Below, in pieces: positions 52,886 to 60,745 of a DNA stretch of 64,000 bases. The notes under the pieces are model-generated. The model was not told the DNA's origin. It worked only from the letters and a program-made list of their open reading frames with translations, and did not search any database. Positions within the stretch are counted from its first letter, which is position 1. The number at the start of each line of letters is the position of its first letter. Location: the NCBI GenBank assembly GCA_030523425.1, contig JAUNIP010000001.1:35292-99291 (forward strand), given 5' to 3'. The translations under genes and the position numbers were made by a program. The DNA is from Coriobacteriia bacterium (lineage in GTDB: Bacteria > Actinomycetota > Coriobacteriia > Coriobacteriales > Eggerthellaceae).

Positions 52886-54310
52886 TTATTCGCGGCCGCT
52901 CCAGCAGTAGGTGCACACTTTCGCAGGGTCTATGCCTATGGCTTCCAAGTGGCCTTCCAGGCTTTGGTAGCGCAGGGAATCGAAGCCCATTTCTTCGCAG
53001 ATGGACTTCAACAGACACTTGCCGCGTTCAGTGGTGGCGTCGGCGTATTCGTCCAGGTGCTGCAGGCCCTCTTCACCTTCCAGTTCATCCACTTTGCGGC
53101 GGGCAATCAATTCCATTTCAGACTTGCTGGAACTGAAGTTTAGGTACTTGCAGCCATACATCAGCGGCGGGCAGGCGGAGCGCATGTGCACTTCCTTGGC
53201 GCCGGCGCCGTACAGGAATTCCACGGTTTCGCGCAACTGGGTGCCGCGGACTATGGAGTCGTCCACCAACAGCAGCTTCTTGCCGTCGATCAGCTGGGGC
53301 ACGGGCACCTGCTTCATCTTGGCCACGTGGTTGCGGATTTCTTGGTTGGACGGCATGAAGCTGCGAGACCAGGTGGGCGTGTACTTCACGAAGGGGCGCG
53401 CAAAGGTTTTGCCGCTTTTCGTGGAATAGCCTATAGCGTGCGGCAGGCCCGAATCGGGGATGCCGCCCACGTAGTCCACATCCGGGATGCCCGTGTCGGC
53501 CGCTTCGTCGCGGGCCATGATTTCGCCGTTGCGGTAGCGCATGACCTCCACGTTGGTGCCTTCGTAGGTGGAATTGGGGTAGCCATAGTAGGTCCACAAA
53601 AAGGCGCAGATGCGCATTTGGTTGCCCGCTTCGGCCACGGTTTCTAAGCCCTGCGCGGTGATGCGCACGATTTCGTTGGGGCCCAGTTCGTACGCGTCGG
53701 TGTAACCCAGCTTGTCGTACACGAAGCTTTCGAAGGTCACACAGTAGCCGCTTTCGTCTTTGCCCACCAGCACTGGCAGGCGACCGAAGCGATCGCGGGC
53801 GGCGTAGATTTCGCCGTGTTCGGTCATGAGCAGCATGGTCATGGAGCCTTCGATGGTTTCCTGGGCAAAGCGCAGGCCTTCCACCAGGGTGTCCTTTTGG
53901 TTGATAAGCGAAGCCACCAGCTCCACTTGGTTCACTTCCCCCGACCCCATGGCGCTGAATTGGCCGCCTGAGCGGCTAAGATAGGTTTCGATCAGTTCGT
54001 CGGCGTTGTTGATGACGCCTACCGTGGTAAGCGCGTACACGCCCAAGTGCGAACGAAACAGCAGCGGCTGGGGGTCTTTGTCGCTGATGCAGCCGATAAC
54101 GGTGTTGCCTTTCACCTTGTCTAGCACGGGTTCGAACCGCGTGCGGAAGGGCGTGTTGTCAATGGTGTGGATGTCGCGCTGAAAGCCCAGGTCAGGATGA
54201 TGGGCCACCATGCCCGCCCGCTTCGTTCCTAAATGCGAATGGAAATCGACGCCGAAGAACACGTCAACAACCGCGTCGCGCGTAGACGCCACGCCAAAAA
54301 AACCGCCCAT
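52886..54310 (-). CDS. PurF-like amidophosphoribosyltransferase lacking the catalytic cysteine
   Basis: A 474-aa relative of glutamine PRPP amidotransferase. The C-terminal half has the PRPP loop LLVDDSIVRGTQLRE and the region ACPPLMYGCKYLNF typical of the phosphoribosyltransferase domain. The N-terminal glutaminase domain begins MGGFFGVAS; true PurF begins MCGxxGI with Cys as nucleophile after Met removal. Here that position is Gly, and the HRGQES loop is replaced by HLGTKRAG. It therefore cannot hydrolyse glutamine in the usual way. It may use free ammonia, or act as a regulatory paralogue. Similar Gly forms occur in other anaerobes. GGGAGGC precedes the ATG. Confidence 0.82.
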   Translation of the reverse strand: MGGFFGVASTRDAVVDVFFGVDFHSHLGTKRAGMVAHHPDLGFQRDIHTIDNTPFRTRFEPVLDKVKGNTVIGCISDKDPQPLLFRSHLGVYALTTVGVINNADELIETYLSRSGGQFSAMGSGEVNQVELVASLINQKDTLVEGLRFAQETIEGSMTMLLMTEHGEIYAARDRFGRLPVLVGKDESGYCVTFESFVYDKLGYTDAYELGPNEIVRITAQGLETVAEAGNQMRICAFLWTYYGYPNSTYEGTNVEVMRYRNGEIMARDEAADTGIPDVDYVGGIPDSGLPHAIGYSTKSGKTFARPFVKYTPTWSRSFMPSNQEIRNHVAKMKQVPVPQLIDGKKLLLVDDSIVRGTQLRETVEFLYGAGAKEVHMRSACPPLMYGCKYLNFSSSKSEMELIARRKVDELEGEEGLQHLDEYADATTERGKCLLKSICEEMGFDSLRYQSLEGHLEAIGIDPAKVCTYCWSGRE

Positions 54311-54426
54311 GAAAGCCTCCCGTTGCTCGGACCAAAACACGCCCTACAGCATAAAGCAACAGGAGCGAAAAACACAGCAGGGCACGAAAGGCTGCGCATT
54401 TTTTATGGCGACAAGGGAGCGGGCGC

Positions 54427-54606
54427 AAAAAGACGGGTTGTGAACGAATCGGGCGCGCGCGAAAAAGCAAAAAGCTAGTCGTGAACGATTTGCTCCCCGG
54501 AGCACGGGATGCAGGGTCGAAAAAGCCGGTTATGCACGAACAAACGCCCTTGGAATACCCTTTTGAGCGCAAGGCGCTTGAGCGATTCGTTCATAACTGA
54601 CTTTTT
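54427..54606. repeat. Four copies of a 24-bp element upstream of the PurF-like gene
   Basis: The 379-bp region 54311-54689 holds no gene. Four units share an AAAAAG start, then G-T-T-n-T-G-A-A-C-G-A and mostly ATCG. They lie at 54427-54451, 54469-54492 and 54520-54543 (plus) and 54583-54606 (minus). Spacing between the direct copies is 42 and 51 bp. The minus copy forms a long stem with copy 2. Located 115-300 bp upstream of the PurF-like start, they could bind a regulator, or be a mobile repeat. Confidence 0.75.
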
Positions 54607-54689
54607 GCTTTTTTTGGAGACGCCCATTCATTCACAGCCGGCATTTTACGACCCCAGCAAGGCCCGCCACGCCGGCGCCCGCGCGTTTG

Positions 54690-57536
54690 TTACCCTTGCC
54701 GCAGTTCGGCGGCCAAGTCGCATTCTTCGTGGATGGTGGCTAAGAAGGCTACGCGGCCGTTTTCGGCTTCGGCAAGGTCTACCCGCATGCACAAATGCAG
54801 CGTTTCACCCGTTTCTGTCTGCAGGGAAAAATGCCCTGTGAACGGGCGATGCGACCCGTCGCTGATGCTCATCTTCTTCATGAGGGCCTCACGGGACTCC
54901 TCATCAACGCGGCCGAAAAACGCGCCATTGTTCAGTTCGTCTTCCAGCGCTAAGACGCCAAGCCCCATACGGCTGTCAAGCCCGTGCACAACCACCTGAT
55001 AGCGCCAGCTTTCGCCGTCCTTGTGCACGAACAGAATGGTTTCAGAGCTGTACAGCATCAGCATGCGCATTTGCGCTTCCAAAGAAACCGCCTTGGTCAC
55101 GTCGGTAGTCAGCGGATGCGGCATGCCGAAGAAGCGCTGCACACCATCTTCCTGCTCGAACAGCGTGAAGCTTACCGCATAAGGCGCCCGATCGCCCCTT
55201 TCGTTGATGAACGTGATGGTGCCCTCCACCTGCTGCTGCGGGTTTGCCTGAGCCTTGTCCAGCAAGGCATGCAAGACCGCCGCGTCTTCCGGAATGGCGT
55301 ATTGCTGGATGGAATACCGGCGGCGCAGCAACTCTTCAGGACCGATGACCCGTGAAAACTGCTTGTTGAACTTGACAATGTCTATGTCTTCGCCGCGGCG
55401 TTCGTAGAGCACCATAGGACCGAACACCGAATTGATCACCTGGTCGTAGAATTCGTTTTTCGTCAGAAGCACACGTCGCTGGTCTTGCGAGCGGTAGTGG
55501 CCCAACACACCCTGGATGAGCGCTTTCCCGCGCTCTAGCAGCTGCGTGAACTGCTTGGCCGGCATGGGCTTGTAGAACAGGTAGCCCTGGGCGTACTGGC
55601 AGCCCATGTCTTCCAGGATGTCCACCTGGTCCTGCTTTTCCACGCCCTCCACAATAACGGGCACGCCTAACAGGTGCGACATTTCCACCACGCTGTGCAC
55701 AATGGAAACGGCTTTGGAAGCGTTTTCGCTGGTGAAATCCAAAAACTTCAGGTCCAACTTCAATGCATCCACCGAAACGTCCTTCAACATGTTCAGCGAT
55801 GAATAGCCGCTGCCGAAGTCGTCGATTAGAAGGCTGAAGCCCTCTTCGCGCAGCTTTTCTAACACGCTGTTCATGAAAGCCTTGTCTTCCATGAACGCAC
55901 TTTCGGTGACCTCTATTTCCACGAATGACGGGTCCACATGGTATTCCTGGGCCAGATCGGCGAAGGTTTTCGGCACATCCATGATGACCAGGTCTTGCCG
56001 CGAAACGTTCACCGAAATGGGAGCCACAGGCAGGCCCTGGTAGATCCATTCCGCAATCAGCTGGAACGTCTTGCGCCACACCATGCGGTCTAGCAGGTAC
56101 ACCTCGCCCGTTTCTTCCAGCACGGGAATGAATTCCGCTGGCGACAAAATGCCTCGTTCCGGGTGGTTCCAACGCGCCAGGGCTTCCGCGCCCACAATCT
56201 GTTCGGTGTTCATCAGGCATTTCGGCTGCAGGTAAATTTCGAACTGGTCGCGCGCTAAGGCTTGCCGCACTTCGGGCACCATGCGCAGCAGGCGCTCCTT
56301 TTCATCGGCCTTTTCCTGGTCGTACCACTGCAGGTGCGGCCCGTAGTTGTCTAGCGACTTAGACGCCGCGGACAACGCGCAATCCACCATGTCGCCAAAC
56401 GGCATGCGAACGTTCACTATCAGGTAGCAGCCAACCCCCAAGCGGTACCCTTCGTTGGAAGAAACCTCGCGCACAATGGCGCGCAGGTCGGCTTGGATGG
56501 CTTCAAGGTTGTGCAGGTTGTAGGAAAGCATGGCAGCGAAGCCGTCCGCGCTGGTGCGGCATACCACGGCGCCCTGTTCCACCCCCAGCTTCTGCAGGTA
56601 CTGCGCGAAGCGGTTGAGCAGCTCGTCGCCGGTTTGGCGGCCCAGCCAGCGGTTGAAGAAGCGGAAGTTTTCCACATCGAAGGCCAAAATTACCTTATGG
56701 CCGGCGGGAGCGCCGTCTAGCAGGCCTTCAGCGCGCGGGGCAACGTCGGCCACCCAAGCAATGCTCCCAAGCGCGTCCTTGCGGGTGGGCTTGGGCAGAA
56801 TGCTTTGATCGGCCTGATTGGCGCGGGTCGCAATTTCTGAAAGCTGCGGCGCCGGGACCACGGTATACATGGCCACTATCACCTGGTCATCGGTCACTTC
56901 GGGAATTTCAGGAACCAGCGTGATGTGCACCAGGTCCCAACCGCCCGAAGGATTATGCTCCATGAATTCATCGCGCACGGTGCCTTCGGCGGCCAAGCGA
57001 TCCCACAGCGTGGGGAAATCCCAGAATTGTTGGAATCGATCCTGGTCAAGCGGATGGACGATATTTTTCTTCGTGCGCCCAATCAAACCGGCAAGCGTTT
57101 CGCCTTCTATGGAAGCCGGGCTTTTTTTGCCGCCTGGCAGCAGGCACTGACAGGTGTCCTGCGTGATGTTCATCACCATGAACACGTCGTAGCCTGCCAT
57201 GAACGGGATGTTTTCCACCACGCTGCGATTGGTGGCGCTGGCCAAGGCGCAAATGACCATGGAGCACTCCCCCGCGCCCGGCCATTCGATGGGAATCTTG
57301 GACACGTTCACCCACTGCTCTAGTGCGCGGTCGAAGATGGTCATTTCCCCTTCCCGGTCGGAAGACAGGGTGGGAGTTTCCTCAAGGCTATATGTTGGAA
57401 ACAGGTCGCGATGCTGGGTTTTGCCTATCTGTATGCTGGGCAGAAACTGCATCATGGCGTCGTTGGCATAGACCACTCGGTGGTCTTCGTTGACAACATA
57501 GACAAACTTGCTGCCCTTGTACGCCTCAAACTCCAC
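54690..57536 (-). CDS. Sensor protein with PAS, degenerate GGDEF and EAL domains (c-di-GMP phosphodiesterase)
   Basis: A 948-aa cytoplasmic protein. Two PAS-like regions (about 1-110 and 115-240) are followed by a GGDEF domain (about 270-420), an EAL domain (about 430-680) and a C-terminal PAS-like half. The GGDEF signature is replaced by TSADGF (about 330), so no cyclase activity is expected. The EAL domain keeps AEALARW (about 450), DDFGSGYSS (about 570) and EGVE, so hydrolysis of c-di-GMP is likely. The start is GTG at 57536, behind GGGAAAGGG; the open frame upstream covers the promoter. No membrane helix is present, so the signal is cytoplasmic. Confidence 0.87.
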   Translation of the reverse strand: MEFEAYKGSKFVYVVNEDHRVVYANDAMMQFLPSIQIGKTQHRDLFPTYSLEETPTLSSDREGEMTIFDRALEQWVNVSKIPIEWPGAGECSMVICALASATNRSVVENIPFMAGYDVFMVMNITQDTCQCLLPGGKKSPASIEGETLAGLIGRTKKNIVHPLDQDRFQQFWDFPTLWDRLAAEGTVRDEFMEHNPSGGWDLVHITLVPEIPEVTDDQVIVAMYTVVPAPQLSEIATRANQADQSILPKPTRKDALGSIAWVADVAPRAEGLLDGAPAGHKVILAFDVENFRFFNRWLGRQTGDELLNRFAQYLQKLGVEQGAVVCRTSADGFAAMLSYNLHNLEAIQADLRAIVREVSSNEGYRLGVGCYLIVNVRMPFGDMVDCALSAASKSLDNYGPHLQWYDQEKADEKERLLRMVPEVRQALARDQFEIYLQPKCLMNTEQIVGAEALARWNHPERGILSPAEFIPVLEETGEVYLLDRMVWRKTFQLIAEWIYQGLPVAPISVNVSRQDLVIMDVPKTFADLAQEYHVDPSFVEIEVTESAFMEDKAFMNSVLEKLREEGFSLLIDDFGSGYSSLNMLKDVSVDALKLDLKFLDFTSENASKAVSIVHSVVEMSHLLGVPVIVEGVEKQDQVDILEDMGCQYAQGYLFYKPMPAKQFTQLLERGKALIQGVLGHYRSQDQRRVLLTKNEFYDQVINSVFGPMVLYERRGEDIDIVKFNKQFSRVIGPEELLRRRYSIQQYAIPEDAAVLHALLDKAQANPQQQVEGTITFINERGDRAPYAVSFTLFEQEDGVQRFFGMPHPLTTDVTKAVSLEAQMRMLMLYSSETILFVHKDGESWRYQVVVHGLDSRMGLGVLALEDELNNGAFFGRVDEESREALMKKMSISDGSHRPFTGHFSLQTETGETLHLCMRVDLAEAENGRVAFLATIHEECDLAAELRQG

Positions 57537-57593
57537 GAAGGTCCCTTTCCCCTTGCGCCGCGGGCGAAAAAAACGTGTAGCTGTAGCTGTGAA

Positions 57594-57623
57594 ATTGTAC
57601 CATGAGTATATGTTTTCCACCAA
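57594..57623 (-). promoter_or_regulatory. Promoter of the EAL-domain gene
   Basis: Minus-strand TTGGTG (57623-57618), an 18-bp spacer and TACAAT (57599-57594). Transcription would start about 50 bp before the GTG start, which supports GTG at 57536 over upstream starts. Confidence 0.6.
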
Positions 57624-57722
57624 CACTGCGAACGGGCGGGCCAAGGTATCGAAAAGCGCATAGCATTCTTGGTGTCTTCGTTTACCATAGACATGGCAGG
57701 CTCTACAAGGAAAGGACGCGCC

Positions 57723-58934
57723 ATGTTGGTTTTGGTGGTTAACGCTGGCAGCTCAAGCTTGAAGTCCCAACTCATTCAAACCGACGGGAAGATATCGCTG
57801 ATGCGGTGCTTGGCGGAAAAGGTGGGGGCGGCTGATGCGCGCATGTCCATTTCCTACGCGCCGGAATTCCACAAGGCCACTTATGGCGTGGCGGGCCTTT
57901 CGGTAGCGGAATGCTTGGCCAAGCTGTTAGACATCATCTGCGACGACCCGGAAAGCCCCATAAGCGGGCTTGACCAGATTGAGGCCATAGGCAACCGCAT
58001 AGTGGCCGGCGGCGAATACTTCACCAAGACCGCCCTGATAGACGACGCTTCCTGGGAAAACCTGCTGAGATGCGAAGAATTGGCGCCGCTGCACAACCCC
58101 GCAGCCGACGAATGCATAGCCATGACGCGCCGCCTGCTGCCCAACACGCCGCAAGCAGCCGTGTTCGACACCGCGTTTCACCAAACCATGCCGCCGAAAG
58201 CGTACATGTATCCCATCCCGTACCGCTACTACGAAGACTACGCCATCCGCCGTTACGGCGCGCATGGCACCAGCCACCGCTACGCCGCGCAGCAGGCCGC
58301 CAACTTGCTGGGGCGCCCCTTGCGCGATTTGGGGCTTATCACGTGCCACCTGGGCAACGGCGGGTCCATAACCGCGGTGAACCACGGCAAGTCCATAGAC
58401 ACCACCATGGGCTTCACGCCCTTGGAAGGCCTGATGATGGGCACGCGTTCGGGATCGATTGACCCCGCCATCATCACGTATATCATGCGGCGCGACGGCA
58501 TCGACTACGACGAAATGGAGCGCATTCTGAACTGCGACAGCGGCATCAAAGGCATTGCCGGCGGCAGTTCGGACATGCGTGACGTGCTGCAGCAGGCCGC
58601 CGCGGGCGACGAGCGCGCCAACTTGGCCATAGACATGTATGTGTATCGCATCCAGAAGGCCATAGGCAGTTACTACGCTGCCATGACCCGCACCGACGCC
58701 GTGGTGATGACGGCCGGCATAGGCGAAAACTCCGCTGACCTGCGCGAACGCATCTTCGCCGGCCTGGCGCACATGGGCATGATCTTGGACAAGGAACGCA
58801 ACCGCGTGGAAGGCGCCATAGGCATGAACCGCATCATTTCCATAGACGACAGCCCCATCCGCATCTGCGTAGTAACCACCGACGAAGAAATGCGCATAGC
58901 CCGCGAAACCGACAACCTGGTAAGCATGATGTAG
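57723..58934 (+). CDS. ackA: Acetate kinase
   Basis: Converts acetyl phosphate and ADP to acetate and ATP, the last step of acetate fermentation. The 403 residues include VVNAGSSSLK at the N-terminus, AHGTSHRYAA (about 182), HLGNGGS and GFTPLEGLMMGTRSG. ATG at 57723 is set by homology and GGAAAGGA ahead of it. No pta gene is beside it, so phosphotransacetylase is either elsewhere or replaced. It is divergent from the EAL-domain gene. Confidence 0.97.
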   Translation: MLVLVVNAGSSSLKSQLIQTDGKISLMRCLAEKVGAADARMSISYAPEFHKATYGVAGLSVAECLAKLLDIICDDPESPISGLDQIEAIGNRIVAGGEYFTKTALIDDASWENLLRCEELAPLHNPAADECIAMTRRLLPNTPQAAVFDTAFHQTMPPKAYMYPIPYRYYEDYAIRRYGAHGTSHRYAAQQAANLLGRPLRDLGLITCHLGNGGSITAVNHGKSIDTTMGFTPLEGLMMGTRSGSIDPAIITYIMRRDGIDYDEMERILNCDSGIKGIAGGSSDMRDVLQQAAAGDERANLAIDMYVYRIQKAIGSYYAAMTRTDAVVMTAGIGENSADLRERIFAGLAHMGMILDKERNRVEGAIGMNRIISIDDSPIRICVVTTDEEMRIARETDNLVSMM

Positions 58935-59027
58935 AAGGTTGCGCCGTTTTGCCAAACGGCGCCGCTCGCTGACTTTGGTTCGCGAAGGAATTTCTCACCT
59001 GTTGCGAGACTCGCCGTTAGGCTGTTC

Positions 59028-59056
59028 TTGTGGCGGGGCAATGCTTGTGGTATGTT
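59028..59056 (+). promoter_or_regulatory. Promoter of the 129-aa gene
   Basis: TTGTGG (59028-59033), a 17-bp spacer and TATGTT (59051-59056). The start codon is 38 bp further on. Confidence 0.55.
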
Positions 59057-59093
59057 CGTGCGCACATACAACCGCTTTGGGAAGGAGCGCGTT

Positions 59094-59483
59094 ATGCACC
59101 ACTTGGACGTATTCTTGTGCCGGGAAAAGGCCTCTGACAACATTTTGGGCACGGCCGTCATAGGGCTTGCGCCAGGCACGCATGGTACGTACAACTTCTA
59201 TTATCGCAACAACGACGGCGCCTACTTCGAGGTGGCCGAACTGACGAACCTTTCTGTGCAGGAAACCTACAAGCTGGAACGCGAACAGCTGCACGGGCTG
59301 ATCCAGAAGCGCCTTCCCGAAGAAGTGCAGCCCACAGATTGGGTGCTAGAGCGCACGCTGAATTCCAGCTGGGACGAAGCTTCTGCCGCCGCACCCGAAG
59401 TGCGCATTGCCGATTGGCTGCACTCCCACGAATACCTGTTCGCCGACGACGAAGGCGATAAGCCCCTGACGCCGGCGGAGTAA
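59094..59483 (+). CDS. Small acidic protein of unknown function
   Basis: A 129-aa soluble protein (HHLDVFLCREKASDNILG at the N-terminus) with an acidic C-terminus. Not recognised. GGAAGGAG precedes the ATG. It lies 42 bp upstream of the cyclophilin lipoprotein gene and is probably co-transcribed with it. Confidence 0.65.
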   Translation: MHHLDVFLCREKASDNILGTAVIGLAPGTHGTYNFYYRNNDGAYFEVAELTNLSVQETYKLEREQLHGLIQKRLPEEVQPTDWVLERTLNSSWDEASAAAPEVRIADWLHSHEYLFADDEGDKPLTPAE

Positions 59484-59525
59484 TCCAGGGGCGGCACCCG
59501 TCTTGAATCAAGGAAAGGCATACTC

Positions 59526-60260
59526 ATGAAGAATGGACGTAAGGTTTTGGCGGTTTGCATGGCCTTGGCCATTGCGGTGTTTGCCCTGGCGGGCTGCGCT
59601 TCGGGCAACACGTCTAACAGCAACGCGAACGCCAACAAGAACAACACCGCCAACACGAATGCGAACGCCAACAAGAACACTTCCAACACCAATTCTTCCA
59701 GCAGCTCGTTTGACATAGGCAGCCTGAAGGTAACCGCCACCGCCACCGTGACGGTGGAAGGCTACGATCCCTTCACCATTTCGCTGTACGGCGAAGAGGC
59801 ACCGCTGACCGTGGAAAACTTCACGAACTTGGCCAACCAAGGTTTCTACGACGGCCTGACGTTTTATCGCTTCGTGAAGGACTTCTGTATGCAGGGCGGC
59901 AGCAGCAACAATTCCGCTGCTATGGTCAACGACGGGCTTTCATCCATCAAGGGCGAATTTTCCAGCAACGGCGTGAACAATGCGCTGGCTGACCACTTCA
60001 CCAAGGGCGTGGTGGCCATGGCCCGCAGCAGCCAACCGGATTCCGCCACGTCCACGTTTTTCGTGACGCTGGGTTCAGGCACGTCGGTTTCACGTTCACT
60101 GAACGGGTCCTATGCCGCGTTCGGCTACATTGACGACGCCGGCATGGCCATTGTGGACAGCATTGTGGCCGACTACTTGGGCAACGTGAATGACGCTTCT
60201 TCGGGCTCCATCACCAGCGTAGACAAGCAAGCGAAGATTGCCAGCATTACTGTGAAGTAG
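59526..60260 (+). CDS. Cyclophilin-type peptidyl-prolyl isomerase, lipoprotein
   Basis: A 244-aa exported protein. Residues 1-23 are a lipoprotein signal peptide with lipobox LAGC (Cys23). A low-complexity Asn/Thr/Ser/Lys linker (about 25-62, NANANKNNTANTN pattern encoded by repeated AACGCGAACGCC-like DNA) joins it to the cyclophilin domain (about 68-244: FYDGLTFYRFVKDFCMQGG, then SATSTFFVTLG). The domain would sit outside the membrane and help fold exported proteins. The catalytic Arg region FYRFV is present, in a variant form of the usual FHRVI. AAGGAAAGG precedes the ATG. Confidence 0.9.
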   Translation: MKNGRKVLAVCMALAIAVFALAGCASGNTSNSNANANKNNTANTNANANKNTSNTNSSSSSFDIGSLKVTATATVTVEGYDPFTISLYGEEAPLTVENFTNLANQGFYDGLTFYRFVKDFCMQGGSSNNSAAMVNDGLSSIKGEFSSNGVNNALADHFTKGVVAMARSSQPDSATSTFFVTLGSGTSVSRSLNGSYAAFGYIDDAGMAIVDSIVADYLGNVNDASSGSITSVDKQAKIASITVK

Positions 60261-60271
60261 GAAGCGCCCAC

Positions 60272-60352
60272 CGGGAGCGGTCCTGCCCTCGGGCTAGATT
60301 CCTCCACTCAGGCACGCCTTAGGGCGCGCCTCCGGTCGAAATGACACAGGAC
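60272..60352 (+). repeat. Dispersed intergenic repeat, copy near 60.3 kb
   Basis: GGGAGCGGTCC, then CTAGATTCCTCCACTC, a CGCCTTAGGGCG hairpin and TCCGGTCGAAATGACACAGG: same order as the copies near 32.9, 50.4 and 51.3 kb. It lies between the convergent lipoprotein and selenoprotein genes and replaces an ordinary terminator. Confidence 0.75.
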
Positions 60353-60384
60353 GCACGCTTTGCACCCGGCAACGGCTGGGTACC

Positions 60385-60732
60385 TTACGCGTACGCCACG
60401 GCGGGAGGGACACTCTGATCGGGGACCACAGTGTTGACCAGGCCCGAAATTACCACGGTGCTTTTCAGGGCGTCGGGGTCGTAGTCGGCTGTGACCACGT
60501 TTTCGGGCACCAGGCTGGGCGTGGAAATAATCAGGCGGATGCCATCGGCCTCTAGCACCTGCGCGGCGGTCTTTTCGCACTGCTTCAGCAGCAGGCCTTT
60601 TGGAACGAAAGTGACGACCTCACTTACGTGGCTGCCTCAATTCACGCAGTCTAGCAGCTGCACGGCTATGGTGTTGGCGCGCTTGTACTCCAGGTGCTCC
60701 TTCAGGGCGGGCGTCACACGCAACGTTGCCAT
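60385..60732 (-). CDS. Selenoprotein with CxxU motif (HesB-like), in-frame UGA
   Basis: The frame starts at ATG 60732 behind GAAGGAGGAG and ends at TAA 60385-60387, 115 residues, with one internal TGA at codon 32 (60639-60637). Coding quality continues on both sides: LLDCVN before it, GSHVSEVVTFVPKG after it, then EADGIRLIISTPSLVPENV to the end. C29 and the UGA residue form C-V-N-U, a CxxU redox pair. A SECIS-type hairpin with loop GGUCG starts 11 bases after the UGA. The strand pattern and U-G step resemble the HesB-like (seleno)protein family; that family name is less certain than the Sec call. It is the third gene of an operon with a CCG-type Fe-S protein and an FAD oxidoreductase, 13 bp after the latter. 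No sel genes are in the window. Confidence 0.8.
60609..60639 (-). promoter_or_regulatory. Bacterial SECIS element
   Basis: On the minus strand, after UGA (60639-60637), AAGUGA (60625-60620), loop GGUCG (60619-60615) and UCACUU (60614-60609) form a 6-bp stem with a 5-base loop. CG/CG pairs and a U-U mismatch can extend it downward. The loop begins 17 bases after the UGA, close to the spacing and the GGUC loop of the E. coli formate dehydrogenase SECIS that binds SelB. Confidence 0.8.
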
Positions 60733-60745
60733 GGCTCCTCCTTCG

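Noticed and set aside
60385..60732. Interpretation of the UGA-containing gene as a pseudogene
   Set aside because: There is only one UGA, no frameshift, a strong ribosome site, preserved coding style on both sides, a Cys two residues before the UGA-encoded residue, and a SECIS-like hairpin at the right distance.
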